Shown: positions 42,935 to 52,728 of the stretch, one piece after another | Layout of the letters: each line of letters opens with the position of its first letter | How positions within the stretch are numbered: position 1 is the stretch's first letter | Assembly (NCBI RefSeq): GCF_000745855.1 | Contig: NZ_JQKD01000039.1 | Location: 1-58,607, forward strand | DNA: 58,607 nucleotides | Reading direction: 5' to 3' | From: Xenophilus azovorans DSM 13620 | Lineage (GTDB): Bacteria > Pseudomonadota > Gammaproteobacteria > Burkholderiales > Burkholderiaceae_C | Translations under genes and position numbers: made by a program | The notes under the pieces: model-generated | What the model saw: only the letters and a program-made list of their open reading frames with translations | What the model was told of the DNA's origin: nothing | Databases searched by the model: none

Positions 42935-43678
42935 TCAGGCCGCGACGCGATACGCCTCGGGGTCGAGGCGCCGCATCTCGGCCTCGATCCACTGCTCCAC
43001 CTCGGCCATCAGCTCGTCGGCCCTGCGCCCCTGGCTGGAGATGGCCGGGCCGATGGACACGTCCACCACGCCCGGCCGCTTGACGAAGGCCTTGCGCGGC
43101 CAGCACTTGGCCGAGGTGACGGCGATGGGGATGACCGGCACCCCGGTCTCGATCGCCAGGCGCGCGCCGCCCGTCTTGTACTGGCCCTGCCGGCCGCGCT
43201 GCGTGCGCGTGCCCTCGGGGAACATGATGACCCACACCCCCTGCGCCAGCAGCCGCTTGCCCTGCGCCACCACCTTGTGGAAGGCCTGTGCGCGCTGGCT
43301 GCGGTCGATGTGCACCATGTCCAGCCGGCCGAGCGCCCAGCCGAAGAAGGGGATGTGCAGCAGCTCGCGCTTGAACACGTAGGCCAGCGGATGCGGCATC
43401 AGCGTCGGCAGCAGGAAGGTCTCGTAGGTCGACTGGTGCTTGACCAGCAGGATGCAGCCGGCGTGGCGGTCCTGCGGCAGGTGCTCCATGCCCTGCACGC
43501 GATGGCGGATGCCCAGCATCCAGCGCCCGCCCCACAGCGCCACGCGCAGCCAGCCGACGGCGAACCAGTACAGCGGCGCGCCGCGCACGAAGATGGACGC
43601 CAGCACCAGCACCGTGGCCCAGGGCAGCACCGTGACCAGCATCCAAAGCAGATGCAGCAAGGAACGAAGAAATGCCAT
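42935..43678 (-). CDS. plsC: 1-acylglycerol-3-phosphate O-acyltransferase (PlsC-like)
   Basis: This 247-residue membrane enzyme acylates lysophosphatidic acid to phosphatidic acid. It has an N-terminal hydrophobic segment (LLHLLWMLVTVLPWATVLVLASIF), the catalytic motif with His in VKHQSTYETFLLP (H-x4-E here in place of the common H-x4-D), and FPEGTRTQRGRQGQYKTGGARLA, VPVIPIAVTS for substrate binding. The start overlaps the gmhB stop by one base (TGATG), so the two are coupled. Confidence 0.92.
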   Translation of the reverse strand: MAFLRSLLHLLWMLVTVLPWATVLVLASIFVRGAPLYWFAVGWLRVALWGGRWMLGIRHRVQGMEHLPQDRHAGCILLVKHQSTYETFLLPTLMPHPLAYVFKRELLHIPFFGWALGRLDMVHIDRSQRAQAFHKVVAQGKRLLAQGVWVIMFPEGTRTQRGRQGQYKTGGARLAIETGVPVIPIAVTSAKCWPRKAFVKRPGVVDVSIGPAISSQGRRADELMAEVEQWIEAEMRRLDPEAYRVAA

Positions 43679-44271
43679 CAGACGGCGACTTTCAGGCTTT
43701 CGCGTTCCTCGCGCGCCAGCAGCCAGCGGGCGAAGGCGGCCAGATCCTCGTGCACCACGGTGCCGGGCGGGTACTCGGGCGGCAGCGGATGCACGCCGCG
43801 GCAGGCCTCGCCCATGCCGGTGAGCAGCAGGTGCGGCTCGCAGCCGGCGGCGGCGCCGGCCAGCAGGTCGCGCAGCGAATCACCGGCCGTGGGCACGCCG
43901 GCCAGGTCGATGCCGTAGCGCTCGCCGATCTGGTGGAACAGGCCCGGCTTGGGCTTGCGGCAGTCGCAGTGCTCGTCGGGGCTGTGGGGGCAGTAGAAGA
44001 TGGCGTCGATGCGCCCGCCCATGGCCGCCAGCATCTTGTGCATCTTGGCGTGCATGGCGTTGAGCGAGGCCACGTCGAACAGGCCCCGCCCCAGGCCCGA
44101 CTGGTTGGAGGCGATCACCACGTGCCAGCCGGCCTGGTTGAGCCGGGCGATGGCCTCCAGCGCGCCGGGCAGCGGCGTCCACTCCGTCTCGCTCTTGACG
44201 AAGTCGTCGCGGTGGACGTTGATGCTGCCGTTGCGGTCGAGGATGACCAGCTTGAACGGGGCGGTGGGCAT
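43678..44271 (-). CDS. gmhB: D-glycero-beta-D-manno-heptose-1,7-bisphosphate 7-phosphatase, altered active site
   Basis: This 197-residue HAD-family protein should remove the 7-phosphate of heptose bisphosphate for lipopolysaccharide core synthesis. Family features are IASNQSGLGRGLFD, the zinc-site CPHSPDEHCDCRKPKPGLF, and AGDSLRDLLAGAAAGC. The first HAD motif is normally DRDGTIN; here it is DRNGSIN, so Asp12 (nucleophile) is present but residue 14, the second Asp that acts as acid/base, is Asn. This could reduce or abolish phosphatase activity. Everything else, including length and position between glyS and plsC, is normal. Confidence 0.88.
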   Translation of the reverse strand: MPTAPFKLVILDRNGSINVHRDDFVKSETEWTPLPGALEAIARLNQAGWHVVIASNQSGLGRGLFDVASLNAMHAKMHKMLAAMGGRIDAIFYCPHSPDEHCDCRKPKPGLFHQIGERYGIDLAGVPTAGDSLRDLLAGAAAGCEPHLLLTGMGEACRGVHPLPPEYPPGTVVHEDLAAFARWLLAREERESLKVAV

Positions 44272-44295
44272 GGTGCGAGTATCGGCGCGGCGGGC

Positions 44296-46422
44296 TCAGC
44301 CAGCCAGCCGCTCCAGCAGCGCCACGCGGTTCATCGCGCGGTGCAGCGAGTCCAGCAGGCCCAGGCGGTTCAGGCGCAGGTCGGCCTCCTCGGCGTTGAC
44401 CATCACGCCGTCGAAGAAGGCATCGACCGGCGCGCGCAGCGCGGCCAGCGCCTGCAGCGAGGCGGTGTAGTCGCCGGCATCGAACTTCGCGTCGGCGTCG
44501 GGCACGATCTTGCGCATGGCCTCGTACAGCGCCAGCTCGGCCGGCTCGCGCAGCAGCGCGGTGGTGACGTGCGCGTCGGCCTCGGGCGACTTCTTCAGGA
44601 TGTTGCCGATGCGCTTGTTGGCCGCGGCCAGCGCAGGCGCCTCCGGCAACTGCGCGAAGGCGCGCACCGCCGCCAGGCGCTTGGGCACCTCGGCCAGGCG
44701 CTCGGGGCGGGGGCCCAGCACGGCATCCACCTCCTGCGCGCTGGCGCCCTGCTCGCGCAGCAGGCCGGCCAGGCGGTCGTAGACGAAGTCGAGCAGCTGG
44801 CCCTGCGCATCGGCCTGCGTGAGCAGCGGGCCCATCGCCTTCGCGGCGATGCCGACCAGCGCGGAAAGCCGCAGCGGCAGGTCGCGCTCGATCAGCATGC
44901 GCACCACGCCCAGCGCATGGCGGCGCAGCGCGAAGGGGTCGCGGTCGCCGGTGGGCAGGTTGCCGATGCCGAACATGCCCACCAGCGTCTCCAGCTTGTC
45001 GGCCAGCGCCACCGCCAGGCCCACCGGGCCGCGCGGCAGCTCGTCGCCGGCGAAGCGGGGCTTGTAGTGGTCCTCGATGGCGTCGGCCACCGGCGCCGGC
45101 AGGCCGTCGTGCAGCGCGTAGTAGCGGCCCATGACGCCCTGCAGTTCGGGGAACTCGCCCACCATGTCGGTCACGAGGTCGGTCTTGGCCAGCAGTGCGG
45201 CCTGGTCGGCCTGGGCGATCAGGTCCGCGCCGCCCATCTCGGCCGCGATGGCGGTGGCGATGGCGCGCACGCGCTCCACCCGCTCGCCCTGCGTGCCCAG
45301 CTTGTTGTGGTAGACCACCTTGGCCAGCTGCGGCACGCGCGAGGCCAGCGTCTTCCGGCGGTCCTGGTCGAAGAAGAACTTGGCGTCGGCCAGGCGCGGG
45401 CGCACCACGCGCTCGTTGCCGCCGGTCACGGCGCTGGCGTCCTGCGGGCGGATGTTGCTGACGACGAGGAAGCGGTTCGTCAGCCGGCCCTTCGCATCGA
45501 GCAGCGGGAAGTACTTCTGGTTGGCCTTCATCGTGAGGATGAGGCACTCCTGCGGCACTTCGAGGAACTCGGCCTCGAAGCCGCACACCAGCACGTTGGG
45601 CCGCTCGACCAGCGCCGTCACCTCGTCCAGCAGCGCGTCGTCCTGGATCGGCTCGGCGCCGCCGCCGACCTGCTCGGCCGCCAGCGCGAGCTGGCGCGCG
45701 ATCTCGGCGCGGCGGGCCTCGAAGCCGGCGATGACGGCGCCCTCCTCTTCCAACTGAAGCGCATAGCTGTCGGCGTTCTTCAGCACCACCGGGTCGGCGG
45801 CCGCCTCGAAGCGGTGGCCGTGCGTCTCGCGCCCGGAGACGAGGCCCAGCGCCTGCACCGGCACCACCTCGCCGCCGTGCAGGGCCACCAGGCCGTGCGC
45901 CGGGCGCACGAAGCTCACGCTCGTCCAGCCGGGCAGCTCGCAGCCGCTTTCGAGCTGGTAGCTCATCACCTTGGGGATGGGCAGCTTCGCGATCGCCTCC
46001 AGCAGCGCCTTCTGCAGGCCGTCGGCCAGCGTGGCGCCGGGCAGCACGCTCTCGTAGAACAGCGCCTCGGCCTTGCCGTCCTGCGCACGCTTGAGCGAGG
46101 CGGCGGCGGATGCGTCGGCGCCCAGCGCGGCCAGCTTCTTGACGAGGGCCGGCGTGGCGTTGCCCGCCGCGTCCAGGCCCACCGACACCGGCATCAGCTT
46201 CTGCGACACGGGCTTGTCGGCCGCGCGCGGCGCGACGTGCGTGACGTGCGCGGCCAGCCGCCGCGGCGAGGCGTAGGACGTGAGCAGCGAGGCGGCATCG
46301 GCCAGCCCCTGGGCGCGCAGTTGCGTCAGCAGCACCTCGCCGAAGGCCTGGCCCAGCTTCTTCAGCGCCTTGGGCGGCAGTTCTTCGACGAAGAGTTCGA
46401 CGAGAAGATTCGGATGGGTCAT
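44296..46422 (-). CDS. glyS: Glycyl-tRNA synthetase beta subunit
   Basis: This 708-residue subunit of the alpha2beta2 glycyl-tRNA synthetase binds tRNA-Gly. The N-terminal LLVELFVEELPPKALKKLGQAFGE is the family signature, as are TVSFVRPAHG-like VSFVRPAHGLVALHGG, MKANQKYFPLLDAKGRLTNRFLVVSNI and the C-terminal anticodon-binding region ending in LLDSLHRAMNRVALLERLAG. ATG 46422 gives the usual N-terminus. glyQ ends 1 bp before its start, so the two subunits are translated together. Confidence 0.95.
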   Translation of the reverse strand: MTHPNLLVELFVEELPPKALKKLGQAFGEVLLTQLRAQGLADAASLLTSYASPRRLAAHVTHVAPRAADKPVSQKLMPVSVGLDAAGNATPALVKKLAALGADASAAASLKRAQDGKAEALFYESVLPGATLADGLQKALLEAIAKLPIPKVMSYQLESGCELPGWTSVSFVRPAHGLVALHGGEVVPVQALGLVSGRETHGHRFEAAADPVVLKNADSYALQLEEEGAVIAGFEARRAEIARQLALAAEQVGGGAEPIQDDALLDEVTALVERPNVLVCGFEAEFLEVPQECLILTMKANQKYFPLLDAKGRLTNRFLVVSNIRPQDASAVTGGNERVVRPRLADAKFFFDQDRRKTLASRVPQLAKVVYHNKLGTQGERVERVRAIATAIAAEMGGADLIAQADQAALLAKTDLVTDMVGEFPELQGVMGRYYALHDGLPAPVADAIEDHYKPRFAGDELPRGPVGLAVALADKLETLVGMFGIGNLPTGDRDPFALRRHALGVVRMLIERDLPLRLSALVGIAAKAMGPLLTQADAQGQLLDFVYDRLAGLLREQGASAQEVDAVLGPRPERLAEVPKRLAAVRAFAQLPEAPALAAANKRIGNILKKSPEADAHVTTALLREPAELALYEAMRKIVPDADAKFDAGDYTASLQALAALRAPVDAFFDGVMVNAEEADLRLNRLGLLDSLHRAMNRVALLERLAG

Positions 46423-46423
46423 C

Positions 46424-47338
46424 TCAGGCTGCCGCTTTCTCTTTCTTGGGGATCTGCGCGACCCATTCGCGCGGCGCCATCGGGAAGCCCAGGCGCTCGC
46501 GGCTGTCGTAGTAGCTTTGCGCCACGCTGCGCGCGAGGTTGCGGATGCGGCCGATGTAGGCGGCACGCTCCGTCACGCTGATGGCGCCGCGGGCGTCCAG
46601 CAGGTTGAAGCTGTGCGCGGCCTTGAGCACCTGCTCGTAGGCCGGCAGCGCCAGCTGCGCCTCCATCAGGTGCCGGGCCTGCTTCTCGTGCGCGTTGAAG
46701 GCGGTGAAGAGGAAGTCCGCGTCCGAGTGCTCGAAGTTGTAGGCCGACTGCTCCACCTCGTTCTGCTTGTAGACGTCGCCATAGCTCAGGCCTTCCGTCC
46801 ACTTCAGGTCGTAGACGTTCTCCACGCCCTGCAGGTACATGGCCAGGCGCTCCAGGCCGTAGGTGATCTCGCCCGTGGCGGGTCGGCAGTCGATGCCGCC
46901 GACCTGCTGGAAGTAGGTGAACTGCGTCACCTCCATGCCGTTGAGCCACACCTCCCAGCCCAGGCCCCAGGCGCCCAGCGTGGGGTTCTCCCAGTCGTCC
47001 TCGACGAAGCGGATGTCGTTCTTCTTCAGGTCGAAGCCCAGCGCCTCCAGCGAGCCGAGGTACAGCTCCAGGATGTTCGAGGGCGCCGGCTTGAGCACCA
47101 CCTGGTACTGGTAGTAGTGCTGCAGGCGGTTGGGGTTCTCGCCGTAGCGGCCGTCCTTGGGGCGGCGGCTGGGCTGCACGTAGGCGGCCTTCCACGGCTC
47201 GGGGCCGATGGCGCGCAGGAAGGTGGCGGTGTGGCTGGTGCCCGCGCCCACTTCCATGTCGTAGGGCTGGAGCAGCGCGCAGCCCTGGGCGTCCCAGTAG
47301 GACTGCAGCGTGAGGATGATCTGTTGGAAGGTCAGCAT
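46424..47338 (-). CDS. glyQ: Glycyl-tRNA synthetase alpha subunit
   Basis: The 304-residue catalytic subunit activates glycine for tRNA-Gly. [49 protein letters not shown] is the conserved N-terminal active-site region and [24 protein letters not shown] is motif 2. [33 protein letters not shown] follows. It is the upstream partner of glyS. A MITE-like palindrome lies 61 bp upstream of its start, between it and lnt; the promoter for glyQS must lie within or after that element unless the transcript reads through. Confidence 0.96.
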   Translation of the reverse strand: MLTFQQIILTLQSYWDAQGCALLQPYDMEVGAGTSHTATFLRAIGPEPWKAAYVQPSRRPKDGRYGENPNRLQHYYQYQVVLKPAPSNILELYLGSLEALGFDLKKNDIRFVEDDWENPTLGAWGLGWEVWLNGMEVTQFTYFQQVGGIDCRPATGEITYGLERLAMYLQGVENVYDLKWTEGLSYGDVYKQNEVEQSAYNFEHSDADFLFTAFNAHEKQARHLMEAQLALPAYEQVLKAAHSFNLLDARGAISVTERAAYIGRIRNLARSVAQSYYDSRERLGFPMAPREWVAQIPKKEKAAA

Positions 47339-47399
47339 GATGGGCCCGAGGCAGGGGGCCGGCGGGCACGGCAGGGTGCTCGCGGCGAACCGGGGATTC

Positions 47400-47572
47400 T
47401 AGGAGGCTGTCGGGCTTGGGCATGGCCCTGCGTTGAGCGAAACAGCCCGCAGGCAAGACGCCCAGCGCAAGCTGCATGATGTGCAGCGAGCATGAGCAAC
47501 GCGGCCTGCGGGCAGTGTCGCTCAACCCTTCGGGCCGCCGCCAGGGGCATGCCCAAGCCCGACAGCCTCCTA
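47400..47572. mobile_element. MITE-like palindromic element between lnt and glyQ
   Basis: Perfect 25-base inverted repeats 47400-47424 and 47548-47572 (TAGGAGGCTGTCGGGCTTGG... and its complement) enclose about 120 bp. Further inside, GTTGAGCGAAACAGCCCGCAGGC pairs with its near-complement (two mismatches), so most of the element can fold on itself. Treating TA at both ends as target duplication gives 23-base terminal repeats on a 169-bp element, the pattern of IS630/Tc1-mariner-derived MITEs. It contains no gene. The lnt stop codon TAG uses the flanking TA plus the first G of the element. Confidence 0.75.
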
Positions 47573-49144
47573 CAAGCGCGCTGCCGCGCGGCGCCTGCGC
47601 CATGCCGCGGCAGCGCCGGCCGCCGCACCCAGCAGCGCGAGACCCCACAGCGGCGCCAGGCCCGCGCGCGACACCCACCACGCGTAGGGCGTGATGCCGC
47701 CGCGCCCTTCCACCTGCGCCTGCAGCACGCCGCGCGTCAGGCGCGGCAACTGGTGCGTGACCACGCCGCGGTGGTCGATCACGGCGGTGGCGCCGGTGTT
47801 GGTGGCGCGCAGCATCGGCCGCTGGAACTCCAGCGCGCGCATGCGCGAGATGGCCAGGTGCTGGTCGATGGCCACGGTGTCGCCGAACCAGGCGATGTTG
47901 CTCACGTTCAGCAGCACCGTGGGCGCCGCGGCGGCATCGCGGAAGCCGGCGCCGATCTCCTCGCCGAAGAGATCCTCGTAGCAGATGTTCAGCGCGATGC
48001 GCTGGCCCTGCCAGGCCAGTGGCGCCTGCGGCAGCGCGCCGCGGTGGAAGTCGCCCAGCGGGATGTTCATCATGCGGATGAACCAGCCGAAGCCCGGCGG
48101 GATGAACTCGCCGAAGGGCACCAGGTGGTGCTTGTCGTAGCGGTAGGCGCCCTGCGGCTGCGGCAGCAGCGCGACCACGCTGTTGGCGTAGCGGCCCGAC
48201 GCATCGACCAGCGGCAGGCCCACCAGCGCCGCCTGCCCGCTGCCGGCGAAGCGCGCGGCCAGCGCGGCCCAGTAGCCCTCCGGCAGCTGGCGCGGCAGCA
48301 GCGGGATGGCGGTCTCGGGCGTGACGACCAGCGGCGCCGACGACGCGTGCAGCTGCTCGGCGTACCAGCGCAGCGCGACGCCGATGCCGGCGCCGGGCAC
48401 GAACTTCTCGTCCTGCGGGATGTTGCCCTGCAGCAGCGCGACGCCCAGCGTCCCGCGCGACTGCGAGGCGCCGCCGTCGTCGTGCAGGACACGCAGCCCC
48501 AGCGGCGCCAGCGCCAGCACGGCGACCGCCGCCGCCGGCGCCAGGACGGCACCGGCGCGCGCGGGGCGCCCGACGCGCATCACCCGGCCCAGGCAGGCGG
48601 CCAGCGCCGCCGCCAGCGCGCCGATGCCGTACACACCCACCCAGGGCGCATAGCCGGCCAGCGGCCCCTCGACGTGCGCATAGCCGCCCGCGCCCCAGGG
48701 GAAGCCGGTGAACCAGTGGCCGCGCAGCAGTTCCGCCAGCGTCCACAGCGCCGCGAACAGCAGCACCGCGCCGGCCGGCCGCGCCGGTGCCCAGGCCACG
48801 TAGGCGGCGCAGGCCGCCGCGTAATACAACGCCAGCGCCGCCGCCAGGGCGAGCACCGCCAGCGCCGCCAGCGGCGCGGGCAGCCCGCCGTAGGTGTGCA
48901 TGGAGATGAACAGCCACCAGAAGCTGGCGGCCAGCCAGGCGGTGCCGAACAGCCAGCCGCACAGGCCAGCGCGCCGCCAGCGGGCGCCGGCGGCGCGTTC
49001 GGCATCGAGCAGCGCGCACAGCAGCGCCAGCGACAGCAGCTGCAGCCACCACAGCGGGCGACCGCCGACGGGCCAGGCGATGGATGCGGCCTGCAGCAGG
49101 CCGGCGACGAGGAAGCCCAGCGTGCGCAGCGCGGCCGTCCTCAA
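47570..49144 (-). CDS. lnt: Apolipoprotein N-acyltransferase
   Basis: The 524-residue inner-membrane enzyme adds the third acyl chain to lipoproteins. It has about eight membrane segments, mostly in the first 190 residues, then the nitrilase-type periplasmic domain with the Glu-Lys-Cys triad: Glu in VVTPETAIPLLP, Lys in DKHHLVPFGEF and Cys in ALNICYEDLFG. The start appears to be TTG 49144, overlapping the corC stop by two bases. The stop lies at the edge of the palindromic element; before insertion the sequence would also have read TAG there, so the protein is intact. Confidence 0.94.
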   Translation of the reverse strand: MRTAALRTLGFLVAGLLQAASIAWPVGGRPLWWLQLLSLALLCALLDAERAAGARWRRAGLCGWLFGTAWLAASFWWLFISMHTYGGLPAPLAALAVLALAAALALYYAAACAAYVAWAPARPAGAVLLFAALWTLAELLRGHWFTGFPWGAGGYAHVEGPLAGYAPWVGVYGIGALAAALAACLGRVMRVGRPARAGAVLAPAAAVAVLALAPLGLRVLHDDGGASQSRGTLGVALLQGNIPQDEKFVPGAGIGVALRWYAEQLHASSAPLVVTPETAIPLLPRQLPEGYWAALAARFAGSGQAALVGLPLVDASGRYANSVVALLPQPQGAYRYDKHHLVPFGEFIPPGFGWFIRMMNIPLGDFHRGALPQAPLAWQGQRIALNICYEDLFGEEIGAGFRDAAAAPTVLLNVSNIAWFGDTVAIDQHLAISRMRALEFQRPMLRATNTGATAVIDHRGVVTHQLPRLTRGVLQAQVEGRGGITPYAWWVSRAGLAPLWGLALLGAAAGAAAAWRRRRAAARL

Positions 49145-50022
49145 TCCGCGGCGTCGTCGCCGCGCGCCGGCGACACCTTGAACCAGCGCACCGCGCCGCC
49201 GCGGGTGTGCATCACGACGAAGTCGAAGCCGCCCACCGCATGCCGCTCGCCGCGCTTGGGCACGTGGCCCATCTCGTGCGCGACCAGGCCGCCGATGGTG
49301 TCGAAGTCCTCGCTCTCCTGCTCCTCGGTGAAGCGGATGCCGAAGGCCTCGGCCACGCGCTCCAGCGGCGTGTCGCCGCTGACGCGGTAGGTGTGGTCGG
49401 CCAGGCCGAAGATGTCGCCCTCGTCCTCCTCCTCGTCGAACTCGTCCTCGATCTCGCCGACGATCTGCTCGAGCACGTCCTCGATGGTGATCAGGCCCGC
49501 CACGCGGCCGAACTCGTCGATCACGATCGCCAGGTGGTTGCGGTTGCCGCGGAACTCGCGCAGCAGGTCGTTCAGGCCCTTGCTCTCGGGGATGAAGGCG
49601 GCCGGGCGCAGCAGCGCGCGGATGTTCAGCTCCGGCGAACGCTGCAGCTTGAGCAGGTCCTTCGCCAGCAGGATGCCGATGATGTTTTCCTTGTCGCCTT
49701 CGTACACCGGGAAGCGCGAGTGCGCGGTGTCGATGACCAGGTGCAGCAGCTCGTCGTAGGGCGAGTCGATGTCGATCAGGTCCATGCGCGGCGCCGCCAC
49801 CATCACGTCGCCGGCCGTCATGTCGGCCATGCGCAGCACGCCTTCGAGCATGACGCGGGACTCGGCGCCGATGACCTCGTTGTCCTCGGCATCGGCCAGG
49901 GTTTCGATCAGCTCGTCGCGGGAATCGGGACCGGGGTTGATGAACTCGACGAGTTTCTGCAGGAAGCTGCGCTTGTCCTCCCGGACCGGTCCGGGCGCGC
50001 GCTCAGGGTGGGGGTCTGCCAC
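49141..50022 (-). CDS. corC: CorC/HlyC-type CBS-domain transport accessory protein
   Basis: This 293-residue cytoplasmic protein has two CBS domains (about 65-185; VMVAAPRMDLIDID, HSRFPVYEGDKENIIGILLAKDLL, and HLAIVIDEFGRVAGLITIEDVLEQIVGEIEDE) and a C-terminal CorC_HlyC domain (FGLADHTYRVSGDTPLERVAEAFG, FDTIGGLVAHEMGHVPKRGE). It lacks the membrane DUF21 part, as in E. coli CorC/YbeX. It is linked to magnesium and cobalt efflux or ribosome homeostasis. It heads the leftward cluster with lnt, as in many proteobacteria. Confidence 0.93.
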   Translation of the reverse strand: MADPHPERAPGPVREDKRSFLQKLVEFINPGPDSRDELIETLADAEDNEVIGAESRVMLEGVLRMADMTAGDVMVAAPRMDLIDIDSPYDELLHLVIDTAHSRFPVYEGDKENIIGILLAKDLLKLQRSPELNIRALLRPAAFIPESKGLNDLLREFRGNRNHLAIVIDEFGRVAGLITIEDVLEQIVGEIEDEFDEEEDEGDIFGLADHTYRVSGDTPLERVAEAFGIRFTEEQESEDFDTIGGLVAHEMGHVPKRGERHAVGGFDFVVMHTRGGAVRWFKVSPARGDDAAD

Positions 50023-50100
50023 TGCGGGGGGCGATAGTTGCGGAAGGACAAGGATACCGGATGGCCGGCGGCCGCCGCCACCGCGCCCGCTGCCCGCGCC

Positions 50101-50835
50101 TCAGGGCGAGGACTGGTCGCGCGCGGCGCGCACGCCGCTGCGCACTTCCTGCAGGCCGGCCAGGAAGGACCAGAACTGCTTGGCGCGCGTCTTGAGCTGG
50201 TAGTCCACCTCGGCGAAGTGGTCCAGCGCGATCTCGTTCATGCGGCTGTCGAAGGTGGCCTCCGGCAGCTTGAGGAAGGCCTCGGACTCGGAACCGCTGC
50301 GCTCCACGGTGGCCCCCGCGTTGCGCGCGATCTTCAGCATCGCGGTGTTCTCGCTCAGCGCGTGGATGAAGAGCATCTTCACGCCCTCGTTGCGCGCCGA
50401 GACCACCGCGCGCTCGAACAGCCGCGCGCCGAAGCCGCGCCCGCGCGCGTGCTCGGAGACCGACACGCCGAACTCGGCGCAGTCGCGGTGCGCCTCGTCG
50501 GGCGAGAAGGCCAGGTGCGCCATGGCGATCAGGTCCAGGCGGCGGTTGTAGATGCCGAACAGCTCGTCGCGCTCGAAGTCCAGCCCGCTCACGTAGCGCT
50601 CGATCTGCTCGTCCGAGGCGGCGTAGCCGAAGCGCAGGTAGCGGTCGCGCTCGGACAGGCCCAGCAGGTGCTGGCGGATGCGGCCGCGCTCGCGCGGCCC
50701 GATCGAGCGGATCGGCACGAGCACCGGCGCCGGCGCGCGTGCCGGTGCGGCGGCGGGCTGCGCCGCCACCACCGGCGGGCGCAGGAAGCCGCCGACGCCC
50801 AGCGCCGTGCTCAGGAAGGTCCGTGCAGAAAGCAT
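50101..50835 (-). CDS. GNAT family N-acetyltransferase
   Basis: The 244-residue protein has a GNAT core from about residue 45 to 190. The acetyl-CoA-binding motif A is EFGVSVSEHARGRGFGARLFERAVVSARNEGVKMLFIHALSENTAMLKIARNAGA, with the RGRGFG loop. LSERDRYLRFGYAASDEQIERYV is also seen in GNATs of unknown substrate. The N-terminal 38 residues are Ala/Pro-rich and could be a leader or a wrong start; the ATG at 50835 is the only good start seen. It is probably a separate unit upstream of corC. Confidence 0.85.
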   Translation of the reverse strand: MLSARTFLSTALGVGGFLRPPVVAAQPAAAPARAPAPVLVPIRSIGPRERGRIRQHLLGLSERDRYLRFGYAASDEQIERYVSGLDFERDELFGIYNRRLDLIAMAHLAFSPDEAHRDCAEFGVSVSEHARGRGFGARLFERAVVSARNEGVKMLFIHALSENTAMLKIARNAGATVERSGSESEAFLKLPEATFDSRMNEIALDHFAEVDYQLKTRAKQFWSFLAGLQEVRSGVRAARDQSSP

Positions 50836-50969
50836 GGGGGGAATATAAGGGTTTTCCCTTAACCTACAAGCCGAAGTGCCATCGATATGTCACCGCAGTG
50901 CGTGCTTTTACCGGCTTGCGGGCCGAAACACCATGGGCCGTGGCGCCTGCGCAACCCTCGCGGCGAGGC

Positions 50970-51443
50970 TCAGACGGGCACCGCGGTGGTGGCCTTGACC
51001 CGGTCGAGCACGAAGCTGGTCTTGCAGTCCTGCACGCTGGGGTGCTTGAGCAGGGTGTCCATGATGAAGCGGCTGTAGTGCGCCATGTCGGCCACCACGA
51101 CACGCAGCAGATAGTCCATTTCGCCGGTGAGGGCAGCGCATTCGACGACTTCGGGCCAGGTCTGTACGCTGGCGCGGAACAGGTCCATGGGGTTGCGCTT
51201 GTGGGTTTCGGTGTGCTTTTCCAGCCGCACGTTCAGGTAGGCCGTCAGGCCCAGGCCGACGGCTTCGGGCTTGACCAGCGCCACGTAGCGGTCGATGACG
51301 CGGCTTTCCTCCAGCCGCCGCACCCGCCGCAGCACGGCGCTGGGCGACAGGCTGACCTGCTCGGCCAGTTGCTCGTAGGTGGCACGGCCGTCCGCCTGAA
51401 GCATGCGCAGAATGAGGCGATCCTGCTTGTCAAGTGCATCCAT
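50970..51443 (-). CDS. Lrp/AsnC family transcriptional regulator
   Basis: This 157-residue protein begins with the AsnC-type helix-turn-helix MDALDKQDRLILRMLQADGRATYEQLAEQVSLSPSAVLRRVRRLEESRVIDRYVALV and continues with a RAM ligand-binding domain (VVECAALTGEMDYLLRVVVADMAHYSRFIMDTLL). It is divergent from hppD by 138 bp, which points to control of aromatic amino acid breakdown, probably in response to an amino acid such as phenylalanine or tyrosine. A large inverted repeat is in the spacer. Confidence 0.92.
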   Translation of the reverse strand: MDALDKQDRLILRMLQADGRATYEQLAEQVSLSPSAVLRRVRRLEESRVIDRYVALVKPEAVGLGLTAYLNVRLEKHTETHKRNPMDLFRASVQTWPEVVECAALTGEMDYLLRVVVADMAHYSRFIMDTLLKHPSVQDCKTSFVLDRVKATTAVPV

Positions 51444-51459
51444 TCGATGGATTTTGCAC

Positions 51460-51506
51460 TTTTTCTGCTTTCAACCTCGAAAACAGGCTTGAAAACGCAG
51501 AAAAAC
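51460..51506. promoter_or_regulatory. Inverted repeat between lrp-like gene and hppD, probable Lrp operator
   Basis: The left half TTTTTCTGCTTTCAACC (51460-51476) mirrors the right half GGCTTGAAAACGCAGAAAAAC (51486-51506): read in reverse complement, TTTTTCTGC is shared exactly and the next TTTCAA differs by one inserted base. The site is A+T-rich in a G+C-rich genome, as Lrp/AsnC sites usually are, and starts 17 bp upstream of the regulator's start codon. Confidence 0.7.
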
Positions 51507-51581
51507 TGATCCCCAGCGCCCCTACAGTCCTGCCATCCCCTTTTTCATCCCTTCCATCCGCGCGACGCAGGAGACAGCCCC

Positions 51582-52706
<1,125 letters not shown>

Positions 52707-52728
52707 GGCGGGCGGCCCGGCCATCACC

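Noticed and set aside
43672-46581. A 969-codon plus-strand frame opposite glyS and gmhB
   Set aside because: The minus strand encodes conserved glyS and gmhB; the plus frame has no domain and strongly biased composition.
47492-49390. A 632-codon plus-strand frame opposite lnt
   Set aside because: Shadow of lnt, beginning inside the palindromic element; Gln/Arg/Gly-rich with no motif.
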